Below are positions 27,457 to 35,395 of a stretch of DNA of 64,000 bases, one piece after another (position 1 is the stretch's first letter; each line of letters starts with the position of its first letter). A model generated the notes under the pieces. It had not been told where the DNA came from, searched no databases, and saw only the letters and a list, made by a program, of their open reading frames with translations. This stretch comes from Devosia sp. XK-2 (lineage in GTDB: Bacteria; Pseudomonadota; Alphaproteobacteria; Rhizobiales; Devosiaceae): contig NZ_CP146608.1 in assembly GCF_037113415.1 (NCBI RefSeq), positions 888,501 through 952,500 on the forward strand, given 5' to 3'. The position numbers and the translations under genes were made by a program.

Positions 27457-29039
27457 AGCTCTTCCGCACGGCCCTTTTGGCGTCAGCGCTCGCGCTGCCG
27501 CTGGCATCGGGCGCTGTCTACGCCGCAACCCCGGCCGACGCCCTGGTGATTGCCCAGAATATCGATGACATTGTCGCGCTCGATCCGGCCCAGGCCTATG
27601 AATTCTCGGCCGGCGAAATCAACGCCAATCTCTATGACCACCTGGTACAGTATGCCGCCGAGGACACCACTGTTCTTGCGCCGGGCCTGGCCAGCGAATG
27701 GACGGCCGATGAAGCGGCCAAGACCATCACCTTCACCATGCGCGATGGTGCGACCTTCGCCTCAGGCAATCCCGTTCGCGCCGAAGACGTGCATTATTCC
27801 TTCAAGCGCGTGGTTAATCTCAACCTCACGCCGGCCTTCATTCTGACCCAGCTCGGCTGGACGCCGGAAAACATCGACGAAATGGTCACCGTTGACGGCA
27901 ACACGGTTACCATCAAGTGGGATGGCGACTTTGCTTCGGCCTTCGTGCTCAACGTGCTGGCCTCGCGCCCGGCCTCGATTGTCGATGAAGTGCTGGTCTC
28001 CCAGCATGTCGAGGGCGAGGACTGGGGCAATGCCTGGCTGAACACCAATTCGGCCGGTTCTGGCCCCTATGTGCTGACCGACTACCGTCCGGCTGAACTG
28101 GTTCGCCTTACCGCCAACGAAAACTATTTCGCCGGCGCGCCAGCCATGAAGCAGGTCCTCATTCGCCATGTGGCGGAAGCCGCCACCCAGCAATTGCTGC
28201 TGACCTCGGGCGATGTCGACATGGCCAAGAACCTGACCCCCGACCAGATCGCGGGACTGGGCGAAGGCATCAAGGTGGAAGCCTATCCGCAGGCTGCGGT
28301 GCACTTCCTCTCGTTCAACCAGAAGACCGAGAGTCTGACGGACCCGGCCGTGTGGGAAGCCGCGCGCTATCTGGTCAACTATGACGGCATGACCGAGAGC
28401 TTCCTCAAGGGGCAGATGGAAAAGCACCAGGCCTTCTGGCCCAAGGGCTTCCCGGGCTCCTATGACGAAACGCCCTATAGCTATGACGTGGAAAAGGCCA
28501 AGCAGATCCTGGCCGACGCCGGTATCGAAACCCCGATCAATGTCACCCTCGACGTGATCAATGCGGCGCCGTTCACTGATATGGCCCAGTCGTTGCAGGC
28601 CGGCTTTGCCGAGGCAGGCATCAATTTCGACATCCTGCCCGGCACCGGTGCCCAGGTGATCACGAAATATCGTGACCGCACGCACGAGGCCATGCTGCTC
28701 TATTGGGGCCCGGACTTCATGGACCCGCATTCCAACGCCAAGGCCTTCGCTTATAACTCGGACAATTCGGACGATAATTATACGGCCACCACCACCTGGC
28801 GGAACGCCTGGGCCGTGCCCGAAGAGATGAACGAGGAGGTGCGTGCCGCCCTGGCCGAATCCGACCAGTCCAAGCGCAATGAAATGTATGTCGACCTTCA
28901 AAAGAAGGTTCAGGCAGAAAGCCCGATCGTCATCATGTTCCAGGCCCAGTTGCAGATCGCCATGGCCGACAATGTTGAAGGCTATGTGAACGGGTCCAAT
29001 TCGGACTTCGTCTACTACCGTCTCGTGACCAAGAACTAA
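27453..29039 (+). CDS. Peptide-type ABC transporter substrate-binding protein (DppA-like, SBP family 5)
   Basis: A 528-residue periplasmic binding protein with a Sec signal ending near SGAVYAA (about residue 25) and family-5 sequence TITFTMRDGATFASGNPVRAEDVHYSFKRV near residue 90. It belongs to the dppB-C-D-F-like arm on the other strand; no other binding protein lies nearby. AAGGAGA precedes the ATG, and the start overlaps the regulator stop. Cargo is unknown. The downstream proline-type peptidase favours small peptides or a peptide-like compound. Confidence 0.9.
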   Translation: MKLFRTALLASALALPLASGAVYAATPADALVIAQNIDDIVALDPAQAYEFSAGEINANLYDHLVQYAAEDTTVLAPGLASEWTADEAAKTITFTMRDGATFASGNPVRAEDVHYSFKRVVNLNLTPAFILTQLGWTPENIDEMVTVDGNTVTIKWDGDFASAFVLNVLASRPASIVDEVLVSQHVEGEDWGNAWLNTNSAGSGPYVLTDYRPAELVRLTANENYFAGAPAMKQVLIRHVAEAATQQLLLTSGDVDMAKNLTPDQIAGLGEGIKVEAYPQAAVHFLSFNQKTESLTDPAVWEAARYLVNYDGMTESFLKGQMEKHQAFWPKGFPGSYDETPYSYDVEKAKQILADAGIETPINVTLDVINAAPFTDMAQSLQAGFAEAGINFDILPGTGAQVITKYRDRTHEAMLLYWGPDFMDPHSNAKAFAYNSDNSDDNYTATTTWRNAWAVPEEMNEEVRAALAESDQSKRNEMYVDLQKKVQAESPIVIMFQAQLQIAMADNVEGYVNGSNSDFVYYRLVTKN

Positions 29040-29088
29040 GCGTTTTGGTCCATCGCTTGCGGCGGCCCGGTCCCTTCGGCCGCCGCAT

Positions 29089-29129
29089 GCAGAGCCGGGC
29101 ATTCTCCTCCCGCCCGGCTCTGCGTTTTG
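29089..29129 (+). terminator. Terminator/attenuator hairpin between binding-protein and peptidase genes
   Basis: GCAGAGCCGGGC (29089-29100) and GCCCGGCTCTGC (29112-29123) form a perfect 12-bp stem followed by GTTTTGTTT. It probably ends most transcripts after the abundantly needed binding protein and lets fewer continue into the peptidase gene. The Shine-Dalgarno of that gene begins about 10 bp after the hairpin. Confidence 0.8.
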
Positions 29130-29146
29130 TTTCAGGAAATGGTCCC

Positions 29147-30247
29147 ATGAATTCCACGCTCGACGCCCGCCTTGAAAAATTGCGCGCCCGCATGACCGAA
29201 ACCAGCACCGATCTGGTGGTCATCGGCCCTTCGAGCCACATGAAATATCTGGCCGATCTCTCGCCCCATGGCGACGAACGCCCGGTTCTGCTGATGGTCA
29301 GCCAAAGCTTTGCCGGCTTCCTGATGCCCGCCCTTAACGCCGATAGTTCGCGCCAGCATACCGATCTGCCCTTCTTCACCTGGGCCGATGCCGATGGTCC
29401 CGATGCGGCGCTTGCCGAGCTCATTGCGGCGACAGGCATCGATCGCGCGGCGCCCTCCATCGTGCTCGATGAAACCATGCGCGCCGATTTTGCGCTGCTG
29501 CTGCTCGATGCCATGCCGGGCGCCACGCGCCGCTTCACCAGCGACACGGTGGGCTATCTGCGCTCGCGCAAGGACGCTGACGAGTATAGACGCCTCAAGG
29601 CGGCGCACCTGCTCAATGACCGGGCGGTCGAGGCTGCCTTCGCAGCATTGAAACCGGGCATGACCGAGCTTGAGGTCGCGCAGTTGATCGGTGATTTCTA
29701 TAAGGCCAATGGCGCTGTGACCGAATTCTGTTCGGTCTGCTTCGGGCCCAACGGCGCTTTCCCGCATCATCACACCGGAACCACCTCGCTCAAGGCAGGC
29801 GACGCCGTGCTGATCGATACCGGCTGCCGCCTCGATGGCTATCCGTCCGATATGACCCGCATGGGCTATTTCGGCGCCCCGCCTGAGGGCTATGGGCAGA
29901 TCCATTCCATCGTCGATCGAGCCGTCGAAGCAGCGCTTGCTGCAGCGGTGCCAGGCGCCAAGGCCAGTGACGTCGACAAGGCCGCGCGCGATGTCATCAC
30001 CGCTGCCGGCTATGGTCCCAATTTCCTGCACCGCACCGGCCATGGCCTGGGTATCGACGTGCACGAGGCGCCCTACATCACCGCCTCCAGCGACACGACG
30101 CTCGACGAGGGCATGGTGTTCTCCATCGAGCCCGGCATTTACCTGCAGGGCCGGTTCGGCCTGCGGCTCGAAGAGATCGTCATTATCCGCGACGGCAAGG
30201 CGGAAATCTTCTCCGGAATGCCGCGAACCGCCGTGGCCGCTGGCTAA
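29147..30247 (+). CDS. M24-family metallopeptidase (Xaa-Pro aminopeptidase-like)
   Basis: A 366-residue pita-bread-fold enzyme with an N-terminal creatinase-type domain (about residues 10-135). The catalytic domain keeps the full dinuclear metal set: Asp in LIDTGCR (about 223), Asp in PSDMTR (about 234), His in GHGLGIDVHE (about 299), Glu in SIEPGIY (about 328) and Glu in LRLEE (about 342). It should be cytoplasmic and release N-terminal residues before proline, or act on a related amide. ATG 29147 with CAGGAAA upstream is chosen over a longer frame that would run through the hairpin. Confidence 0.88.
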   Translation: MNSTLDARLEKLRARMTETSTDLVVIGPSSHMKYLADLSPHGDERPVLLMVSQSFAGFLMPALNADSSRQHTDLPFFTWADADGPDAALAELIAATGIDRAAPSIVLDETMRADFALLLLDAMPGATRRFTSDTVGYLRSRKDADEYRRLKAAHLLNDRAVEAAFAALKPGMTELEVAQLIGDFYKANGAVTEFCSVCFGPNGAFPHHHTGTTSLKAGDAVLIDTGCRLDGYPSDMTRMGYFGAPPEGYGQIHSIVDRAVEAALAAAVPGAKASDVDKAARDVITAAGYGPNFLHRTGHGLGIDVHEAPYITASSDTTLDEGMVFSIEPGIYLQGRFGLRLEEIVIIRDGKAEIFSGMPRTAVAAG

Positions 30248-30272
30248 GCTGATCCTCCTAAAGAGTTTTTTG

Positions 30273-30294
30273 AACGCCCGCGCCAGCGGGCGTT
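30273..30294. terminator. Stem-loop after the M24 peptidase gene
   Basis: AACGCCCGC (30273-30281) pairs perfectly with GCGGGCGTT (30286-30294) around a 4-nt loop. A TTTTTT stretch lies just before it, so termination is also possible on the opposite strand. It separates the peptidase gene from the ArsR promoter. Confidence 0.7.
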
Positions 30295-30309
30295 TGCGCA
30301 TCTACGCCC

Positions 30310-30337
30310 TTGACTGAATTCAACCAATCCGTATTAT
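30310..30337 (+). promoter_or_regulatory. Predicted sigma-70 promoter of the ArsR/SRPBCC pair
   Basis: TTGACT (30310-30315) and TATTAT (30332-30337) are separated by 16 bp and lie 31 bp before the ATG of the ArsR-type gene. The A/T-rich stretch downstream (ATACCAATTAGTGTTATAT, 30336-30354) is partly symmetric and may hold the repressor's own operator. Confidence 0.6.
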
Positions 30338-30367
30338 ACCAATTAGTGTTATATAGTTGGGTTGAAA

Positions 30368-30709
30368 ATGGCCGATCCCCTCAGCACCACTCTTGCCGCT
30401 CTGGCCGACCCCACCCGACGGGCCATTCTCGCTCGCCTGTCGACGGGTGAAGCCAGCGTGAATGAACTGGCCGAGCCTTTCGATATGACGCTGGCTGCCG
30501 TCTCAAAGCACATCAAAGTGCTTGAAAATGCCGGTCTCGTCACAAGAGGAAAACAGGCGCAGTACCGCCCCTGCAAACTGGACGCCGCGCCCATGCGCGA
30601 GGTGGCCACCTATCTCGAGACCTATCGCGGCTTCTGGGAACGCAACCTCGATCAGCTCGACGCTTATCTGACGCAATTGCAGACCCCCAAAGACAACACA
30701 CGGAACTGA
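30368..30709 (+). CDS. ArsR-family transcriptional regulator
   Basis: A 113-residue winged helix-turn-helix protein: DPTRRAILARLSTGEASVNELAEPFDMTLAAVSKHIKVLENAGLV spans about residues 14-60. The ELCVCDL metal-binding box of metal sensors is absent, so it is of the non-metal type usually paired with an SRPBCC protein. It is probably an autorepressor of this two-gene operon. ATG 30368 has only a weak Shine-Dalgarno; the in-frame TTG at 30362 is less likely. Confidence 0.88.
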   Translation: MADPLSTTLAALADPTRRAILARLSTGEASVNELAEPFDMTLAAVSKHIKVLENAGLVTRGKQAQYRPCKLDAAPMREVATYLETYRGFWERNLDQLDAYLTQLQTPKDNTRN

Positions 30710-30722
30710 CGAGGACATCGCC

Positions 30723-31226
30723 ATGAACGATCAAACTTTTCCCAATCCATTCTCTACCGAATTGCCGGCCGACCGGCCCGTGATCATCATGTCGCGCACG
30801 TTCAACGCGCCATTGGACCTGGTCTGGAAAGTGTGGACCGAGGGGCAGCATGTGGCGCAGTGGTTCGGGCCCCATGAGGCCAACAAAGTCGTGCAATATG
30901 ACGTACGCACGGGCGGCAAATGGCGGATCGTCTCGACCATGCCGGACAGGTCCGAGATTACCTTTTTCGGCACCTATCTCAAGGTCGAGCCCAAGGCCAT
31001 GATCCGCAATACCTTTGTGGTCGAGGGCATGTTCGAGGAAGACGAGCGCTATTACGAAGAGCATCATTTCGAGGAGCGTGACGGCAGGACCTATTATCGG
31101 TCGATCTCGAATTTCCCCGATTTCGACATGCGCAATGCCACGGTCGATACCGGCATGGAATGGGGCGCCAATGTCTCCATGGCCAAGTTCGACGCGATCC
31201 TGGAACGGTTGCAGGCCGAAGGCTAA
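30723..31226 (+). CDS. SRPBCC / AHSA1-domain protein
   Basis: A 167-residue single-domain protein of the START-like AHSA1 family. It begins with the typical IIMSRTFNAPLDLVWKVWTEGQHVAQWFGP and ends TVDTGMEWGANVSMAKFDAILERL. Such proteins bind small hydrophobic ligands in a deep cavity. It follows the ArsR-type gene by 13 bp, a widespread pairing of unknown physiological role. Its stop directly abuts that of the convergent AraC-type gene. Confidence 0.88.
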   Translation: MNDQTFPNPFSTELPADRPVIIMSRTFNAPLDLVWKVWTEGQHVAQWFGPHEANKVVQYDVRTGGKWRIVSTMPDRSEITFFGTYLKVEPKAMIRNTFVVEGMFEEDERYYEEHHFEERDGRTYYRSISNFPDFDMRNATVDTGMEWGANVSMAKFDAILERLQAEG

Positions 31227-32093
31227 TCAACCCGCTTCGAAGCGCGTGGCACGGTACTCCAATGGAGCCGCGCCACGCCTCTTTCTGAAAACCTTGGCAA
31301 AGTAATTCGCATTGGCAAAGCCGGTCAGCCGGGCAATCTCGCCCACGCCCATCTCGGTGGCCAGCAATAAGCGCTCGGCACGGGCAAGCCGGCGGGTGAG
31401 CACAAAATCGGATGGTGACTGTCCCAGCGCCGAGGTGAACCGGCGCACGAAATGTGCCCGGCTCATCTCGGCAATATTGGCAAGGCGCTCCACATGGAGG
31501 GCCGCGGCAAGATTGTCGTCGACAAAGCCGACGACCCTTTCCATGGCCGGGGGCAGCGCGGCGTCATCCGGCCGGCGAGCGCCGAACACGCCATCGTGCA
31601 AAGCGGCCATTGCCGCATAGCCAAGGACGGAGACCTGGCCGGGCGACGGATCAGCAATGGTTAGGGCATCCAGCGCAGCGGTCGCCAGGCGATCAAGCTG
31701 AGGTGGATCGAGGGTGAGCACCGGACCGGCGCTATCGAGAATTTCCCGGGCCAGGCGCAGGGCTTCTCTGCCATTGAGCAATAGCCAAAAATACTCCCAG
31801 TGTCCGCCACGCTCCAGATAGTAGCGATGGGTATGCGGCATGGTCACCAGCATGGTCTTGCCGGGCGTCAGCCTGTGCTGCGTCCCGGCATAGTCGAGGC
31901 GCCCCTCCCCGAATGTGGTGTGTTGAATGACCAGGAATGGCGCCGTGCCGCGCTTCATGCCGTCCCAGGAATAGACTTCGTTGCGCCGCTGCTCATAGCC
32001 CGCGCTGACAACCATGCAATGCAGTGGCGCTGCGCTGCGCTGCACCGCCAGGCGGCGGAGGTCGAAACCATTGTTCAGCAGGGTGGTGAGCAC
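31227..32093 (-). CDS. AraC-family regulator of the adjacent GH4 glycosidase gene
   Basis: A 288-residue regulator with an N-terminal cupin-like arm domain (about residues 15-150; FGEGRLDYAGTQHRLTPGKT) and two C-terminal AraC helix-turn-helix motifs (about 185-285; IAEMSRAHFVRRFTSALGQSP and IARLTGFANANYFAKVFRKRRG). The GTG at 32093 gives a normal family length; a longer frame would overlap the divergent glycosidase start. With 98 bp between the two starts, direct control of the GH4 gene is the simplest reading. Confidence 0.87.
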   Translation of the reverse strand: MLTTLLNNGFDLRRLAVQRSAAPLHCMVVSAGYEQRRNEVYSWDGMKRGTAPFLVIQHTTFGEGRLDYAGTQHRLTPGKTMLVTMPHTHRYYLERGGHWEYFWLLLNGREALRLAREILDSAGPVLTLDPPQLDRLATAALDALTIADPSPGQVSVLGYAAMAALHDGVFGARRPDDAALPPAMERVVGFVDDNLAAALHVERLANIAEMSRAHFVRRFTSALGQSPSDFVLTRRLARAERLLLATEMGVGEIARLTGFANANYFAKVFRKRRGAAPLEYRATRFEAG

Positions 32094-32191
32094 AAAATTA
32101 CCCGTTTTCGCACAAGCTTTCTCTACACGATCGACGCCGGTGGCGCTAGCTCTAGGGCAATGCGAAGGGCCAATGTGCCTCTGGAGGAACA

Positions 32192-33646
32192 ATGTCGTTC
32201 AAAGTTACCGTTATCGGCGCCGGGTCGGTCGGCTTCACCAAAACCCTGATCTCAGACCTGCTGAAAGTGCCCGAATTCGTGGACTGCGAATTCGCGCTGA
32301 CCGATATCAATCCGCACAATCTCGACATGGTCAGACAGATCATCGAGACCATCGTGTCGGTGAACAATCTTCCCGCCAAGGTGACAGCGACGACCGACCG
32401 GCGCGCGGCGATTACGGGCGCCCGCTATATCATGAGCTGCGTGCGGGTGGGCGGCCTGGAGGCCTTTTCGAGTGATATTTCCATTCCGCTCAAATATGGC
32501 GTCGACCAATGCGTGGGTGATACTATCTGCGCCGGCGGCATTCTCTACGGGCAGCGCAACATCCCGGTGATCCTCGATTTCTGCAAGGATATCCGCGAGG
32601 TCGCCGAGCCCGGCGCGCTGTTCCTCAACTACGCCAACCCCATGGCCATGAACACCTGGGCCGCCGAAATGTATGGCGGGGTCAATGTGGTGGGCCTTTG
32701 TCATGGCGTTCAGCATGGCGCCCACCAGATTGCGCAGGTGCTGGGCGTCGACGACAGCGAGCTGGACTATGTCTGCTCGGGCATCAACCACCAGACCTGG
32801 TATATCGACATCCGTGCCAAGGGGCGGAAGATCGAAAGCGACGAACTGCTCGCCGCTTTTGAGAAGCACCCCGTATACTCAAAGCAGGAAAAGGTGCGCA
32901 TCGATGTGCTTAAGCGCTTCGGTGTCTATTCCACCGAAAGCAATGGTCACCTCAGCGAATACCTGCCCTGGTATCGCAAGCGCCCCGAAGAAATCGGCCG
33001 CTGGATCGACATGAGCGACTGGATCCACGGCGAAACCGGCGGTTACCTGCGCTATTCGACCGAACGCCGCAACTGGTTCGAGACCGACTTCCCGATGTTC
33101 AAGGAGCAGGCCAACAAGCCGCTTTCCGAACACAAGCGGACCAGCGAACACGCCAGCTATATCATCGAGGCCATCGAAACCGGGCGCTCTTATCGCGGTC
33201 ATTTCAATCGCCGCAACAATGGCATCATCACCAATCTGCCCGACGACGCGATCATCGAAAGCCCGGGCTATGTCGACCGCTTCGGCATCAACATGATCGA
33301 GGGCATCACCCTGCCGACGGCCTGCGCGGCCACCTGCTCGGTATCTGTTTCCGTGCAGCGTCTCTCGGTCGAAGCTGCCATGACCGGCAATATCGATACG
33401 CTGAAGCTCGCCGTGTTGCATGACCCGCTGGTTGGCGCCATCTGCACGCCGGATGAAGTCTGGGCCATGGTCGACGAAATGGTCGTCGCCCAGGCGCAAT
33501 GGCTGCCCCAATATGCCGATGCCGTGCCGGCCGCCAAGGAGCGGATCGCCAAGTCGACGGTCAAGACCCGAGATTGGGAAGGCGCCGCCCGCAAGCGGGT
33601 GCGCTCGGTCGAAGAATTGCGCGAAATGAGCGGCGCGCATCACTAG
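32192..33646 (+). CDS. melA: GH4-family alpha-galactosidase/alpha-glucosidase (MelA-like)
   Basis: A 484-residue cytoplasmic glycosidase of family GH4, which uses NAD+ and Mn2+ in an oxidation-elimination mechanism. The dinucleotide fold starts at VTVIGAGSVGF (residues 5-15). NYANPMAMNTWA follows, then the metal-binding Cys in GLCHGVQHG (about 170) and His in GINHQTW (about 200). The wording of these motifs favours alpha-galactosidase over maltose-6-phosphate types. ATG 32192 has GGAGG upstream. The agp-like transporter a few genes downstream supports alpha-galactoside use. Confidence 0.88.
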   Translation: MSFKVTVIGAGSVGFTKTLISDLLKVPEFVDCEFALTDINPHNLDMVRQIIETIVSVNNLPAKVTATTDRRAAITGARYIMSCVRVGGLEAFSSDISIPLKYGVDQCVGDTICAGGILYGQRNIPVILDFCKDIREVAEPGALFLNYANPMAMNTWAAEMYGGVNVVGLCHGVQHGAHQIAQVLGVDDSELDYVCSGINHQTWYIDIRAKGRKIESDELLAAFEKHPVYSKQEKVRIDVLKRFGVYSTESNGHLSEYLPWYRKRPEEIGRWIDMSDWIHGETGGYLRYSTERRNWFETDFPMFKEQANKPLSEHKRTSEHASYIIEAIETGRSYRGHFNRRNNGIITNLPDDAIIESPGYVDRFGINMIEGITLPTACAATCSVSVSVQRLSVEAAMTGNIDTLKLAVLHDPLVGAICTPDEVWAMVDEMVVAQAQWLPQYADAVPAAKERIAKSTVKTRDWEGAARKRVRSVEELREMSGAHH

Positions 33647-33674
33647 GTCCCCCCGACGTTCCTCCTGACGTCGT

Positions 33675-33707
33675 GAAAGCGGTTCGGTTCAACACCGAAC
33701 CGCTTTC
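33675..33707. terminator. Terminator after the GH4 gene
   Basis: A perfect 14-bp inverted repeat (33675-33688 with 33694-33707, core GAAAGCGGTTCGG) encloses a 5-nt loop and is followed by GTTGTT. It separates the glycosidase gene from the halogenase gene, which therefore is likely to have its own promoter. Confidence 0.8.
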
Positions 33708-33818
33708 GTTGTTATGGAGAAGACTTGCGGTTTCCTAAGATGATCTTACGCGCATTGAGCTCGGCCCTTGTCACCGACTTTTGCCAAATCTAGCCTGCGC
33801 TTAAGGGGAGGAACGGGC

Positions 33819-35360
33819 ATGGATAAACCATCCCATTATGTGATCGTTGGCGGGGGCACGGCCGGTTGGATCGCTGCATTCATCATTCAGGATGAAGCGC
33901 GGCGACGCGGCCTGAACTTCCGCGTTTCGGTGGTGGAAAGCAGCAAGATCCCAACCGTTGGAGTGGGCGAGGCGACCACCGCAGCGTTCCGTGTGCTGCT
34001 GAAGCATTTCGGCATCGACGAGTTCGAGTTCTTCAGAAAAACCGATGCCAGCTTCAAGCTGGGTATTCGTCACCAGGATTGGCGGCGCAAGGGCTTTACC
34101 TATTACGGACCGATCGACGACCCGCACCAGGTGATAGAGGCGCCGCGCGGCGCACCGTCGGACTATCTCAATGTCTACGCCGTGGCCGCCGGGCGGCCGG
34201 TGCAGGACATGCATATGTTCCAGCCATTGCTGGAACATTGGAAGGCGCCTTATGCGCGAAAGCCCGATGGAGGACTGATCCCGCTTGGGCCCTTTCACCA
34301 CGCCTATCACTTTGACCAGGCCTTGGTCGGCAAGTTTTTTGCGAGCAAATCCAAAGGTGTCGACAAGGTCGATGCGTTGGTCGAAGGGGTCGAGCGGCAT
34401 CCCGAGACCGGGGAGGTCAACGCGCTTGTGCTGGAAGGCAACCAGCGCCTCCAAGGCGACTTCTTCATCGACGCTACAGGCTTTCGCAAACAGCTCATCG
34501 TCAAGGAACTGAACGCGCCCTGGATATCCTATGCGCATGAATTGCCGGTCAATCGGGCGCTGCCGTTCTGGATCGACGTCAAGGAAGGCGAGGAATTGCC
34601 GACCTATACCCGTGCCTGGGCGCAAAATTCGGGCTGGATGTGGCAAATCCCGACCCGGACGCGGTTCGGTTGTGGCTATGTCTATTCGGACGAGTTCACA
34701 ACGCCCGAGCAGGCCAAGGACGAGGTCGAAGCCGCGCTCGGTCATGAAATCGAGGTGCGGGGCGATATCCGCTTCCAGATTGGCCGGCTCGAAAAGGCCT
34801 GGATCGGCAATTGTCTTGCCGTGGGCCTGAGTTCGAGCTTCCTGGAGCCGCTCGAATCCACCTCCATTCACGGCACGATCGTGCAGATGATGCTGTTCGC
34901 GCAGCGCTACATGGACCGGCCCGACAAGATCGCGCAGAAGGCGCGGGACGATTACAATGCGCGGGTTGGCCGGCAGGTCGATGATTTCCGGACCTTCGTG
35001 AACACCCACTACGTCACCGAGCGCGACGATACGCCGTTCTGGCGCGAGGTGCGGGCCAATCGTATCCATTCCGAGACCCGCGAACGTCTCTCGCGCTGGA
35101 GCAAGCAAATGCCGCGCGCCGAGCATTTTCCGAATTATCTGGGCGGCCTGCCGCATGTGGAGACGCAGTTGCACTATCCCGTGCTGGACGGCCTGGGCCT
35201 GCTCGATCAGTCGGTAGCGCGTCAGGAGATGGCGGCCGATCCAAAGCTGCGCCAGTTTGCGCGGGAAACCTATGACAGCCTGGTTCGCGAATATCGGGCG
35301 GCGGCCCAGCAGGCGCTCGGGCATGCCGAGTTTTTACGCATTGTGCAGGAAATGGGTTAG
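33819..35360 (+). CDS. Flavin-dependent (tryptophan-type) halogenase
   Basis: A 513-residue protein of the PrnA/RebH halogenase family. The FAD loop is GGGTAGW (residues 11-17). The WxWxIP signature is WMWQIP at 273-278, the fingerprint that excludes monooxygenase chemistry. The lysine that carries hypohalous acid in PrnA (K79) corresponds to Lys80 in ASFKLGI, and the catalytic glutamate falls at Glu346 in EPLEST. It should chlorinate or brominate an aromatic substrate using FADH2 and O2. No flavin reductase, peptide synthetase or polyketide gene is near. AGGGGAGG precedes ATG 33819. Confidence 0.88.
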   Translation: MDKPSHYVIVGGGTAGWIAAFIIQDEARRRGLNFRVSVVESSKIPTVGVGEATTAAFRVLLKHFGIDEFEFFRKTDASFKLGIRHQDWRRKGFTYYGPIDDPHQVIEAPRGAPSDYLNVYAVAAGRPVQDMHMFQPLLEHWKAPYARKPDGGLIPLGPFHHAYHFDQALVGKFFASKSKGVDKVDALVEGVERHPETGEVNALVLEGNQRLQGDFFIDATGFRKQLIVKELNAPWISYAHELPVNRALPFWIDVKEGEELPTYTRAWAQNSGWMWQIPTRTRFGCGYVYSDEFTTPEQAKDEVEAALGHEIEVRGDIRFQIGRLEKAWIGNCLAVGLSSSFLEPLESTSIHGTIVQMMLFAQRYMDRPDKIAQKARDDYNARVGRQVDDFRTFVNTHYVTERDDTPFWREVRANRIHSETRERLSRWSKQMPRAEHFPNYLGGLPHVETQLHYPVLDGLGLLDQSVARQEMAADPKLRQFARETYDSLVREYRAAAQQALGHAEFLRIVQEMG

Positions 35361-35395
35361 GGCTCAGGCGCCGGAGCGGCTTTGGCGGAGGGATA

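Noticed and set aside
33819..35360. Halogenase as part of a non-ribosomal peptide or polyketide cluster
   Set aside because: No synthetase, carrier-protein or tailoring genes lie within the window around it.
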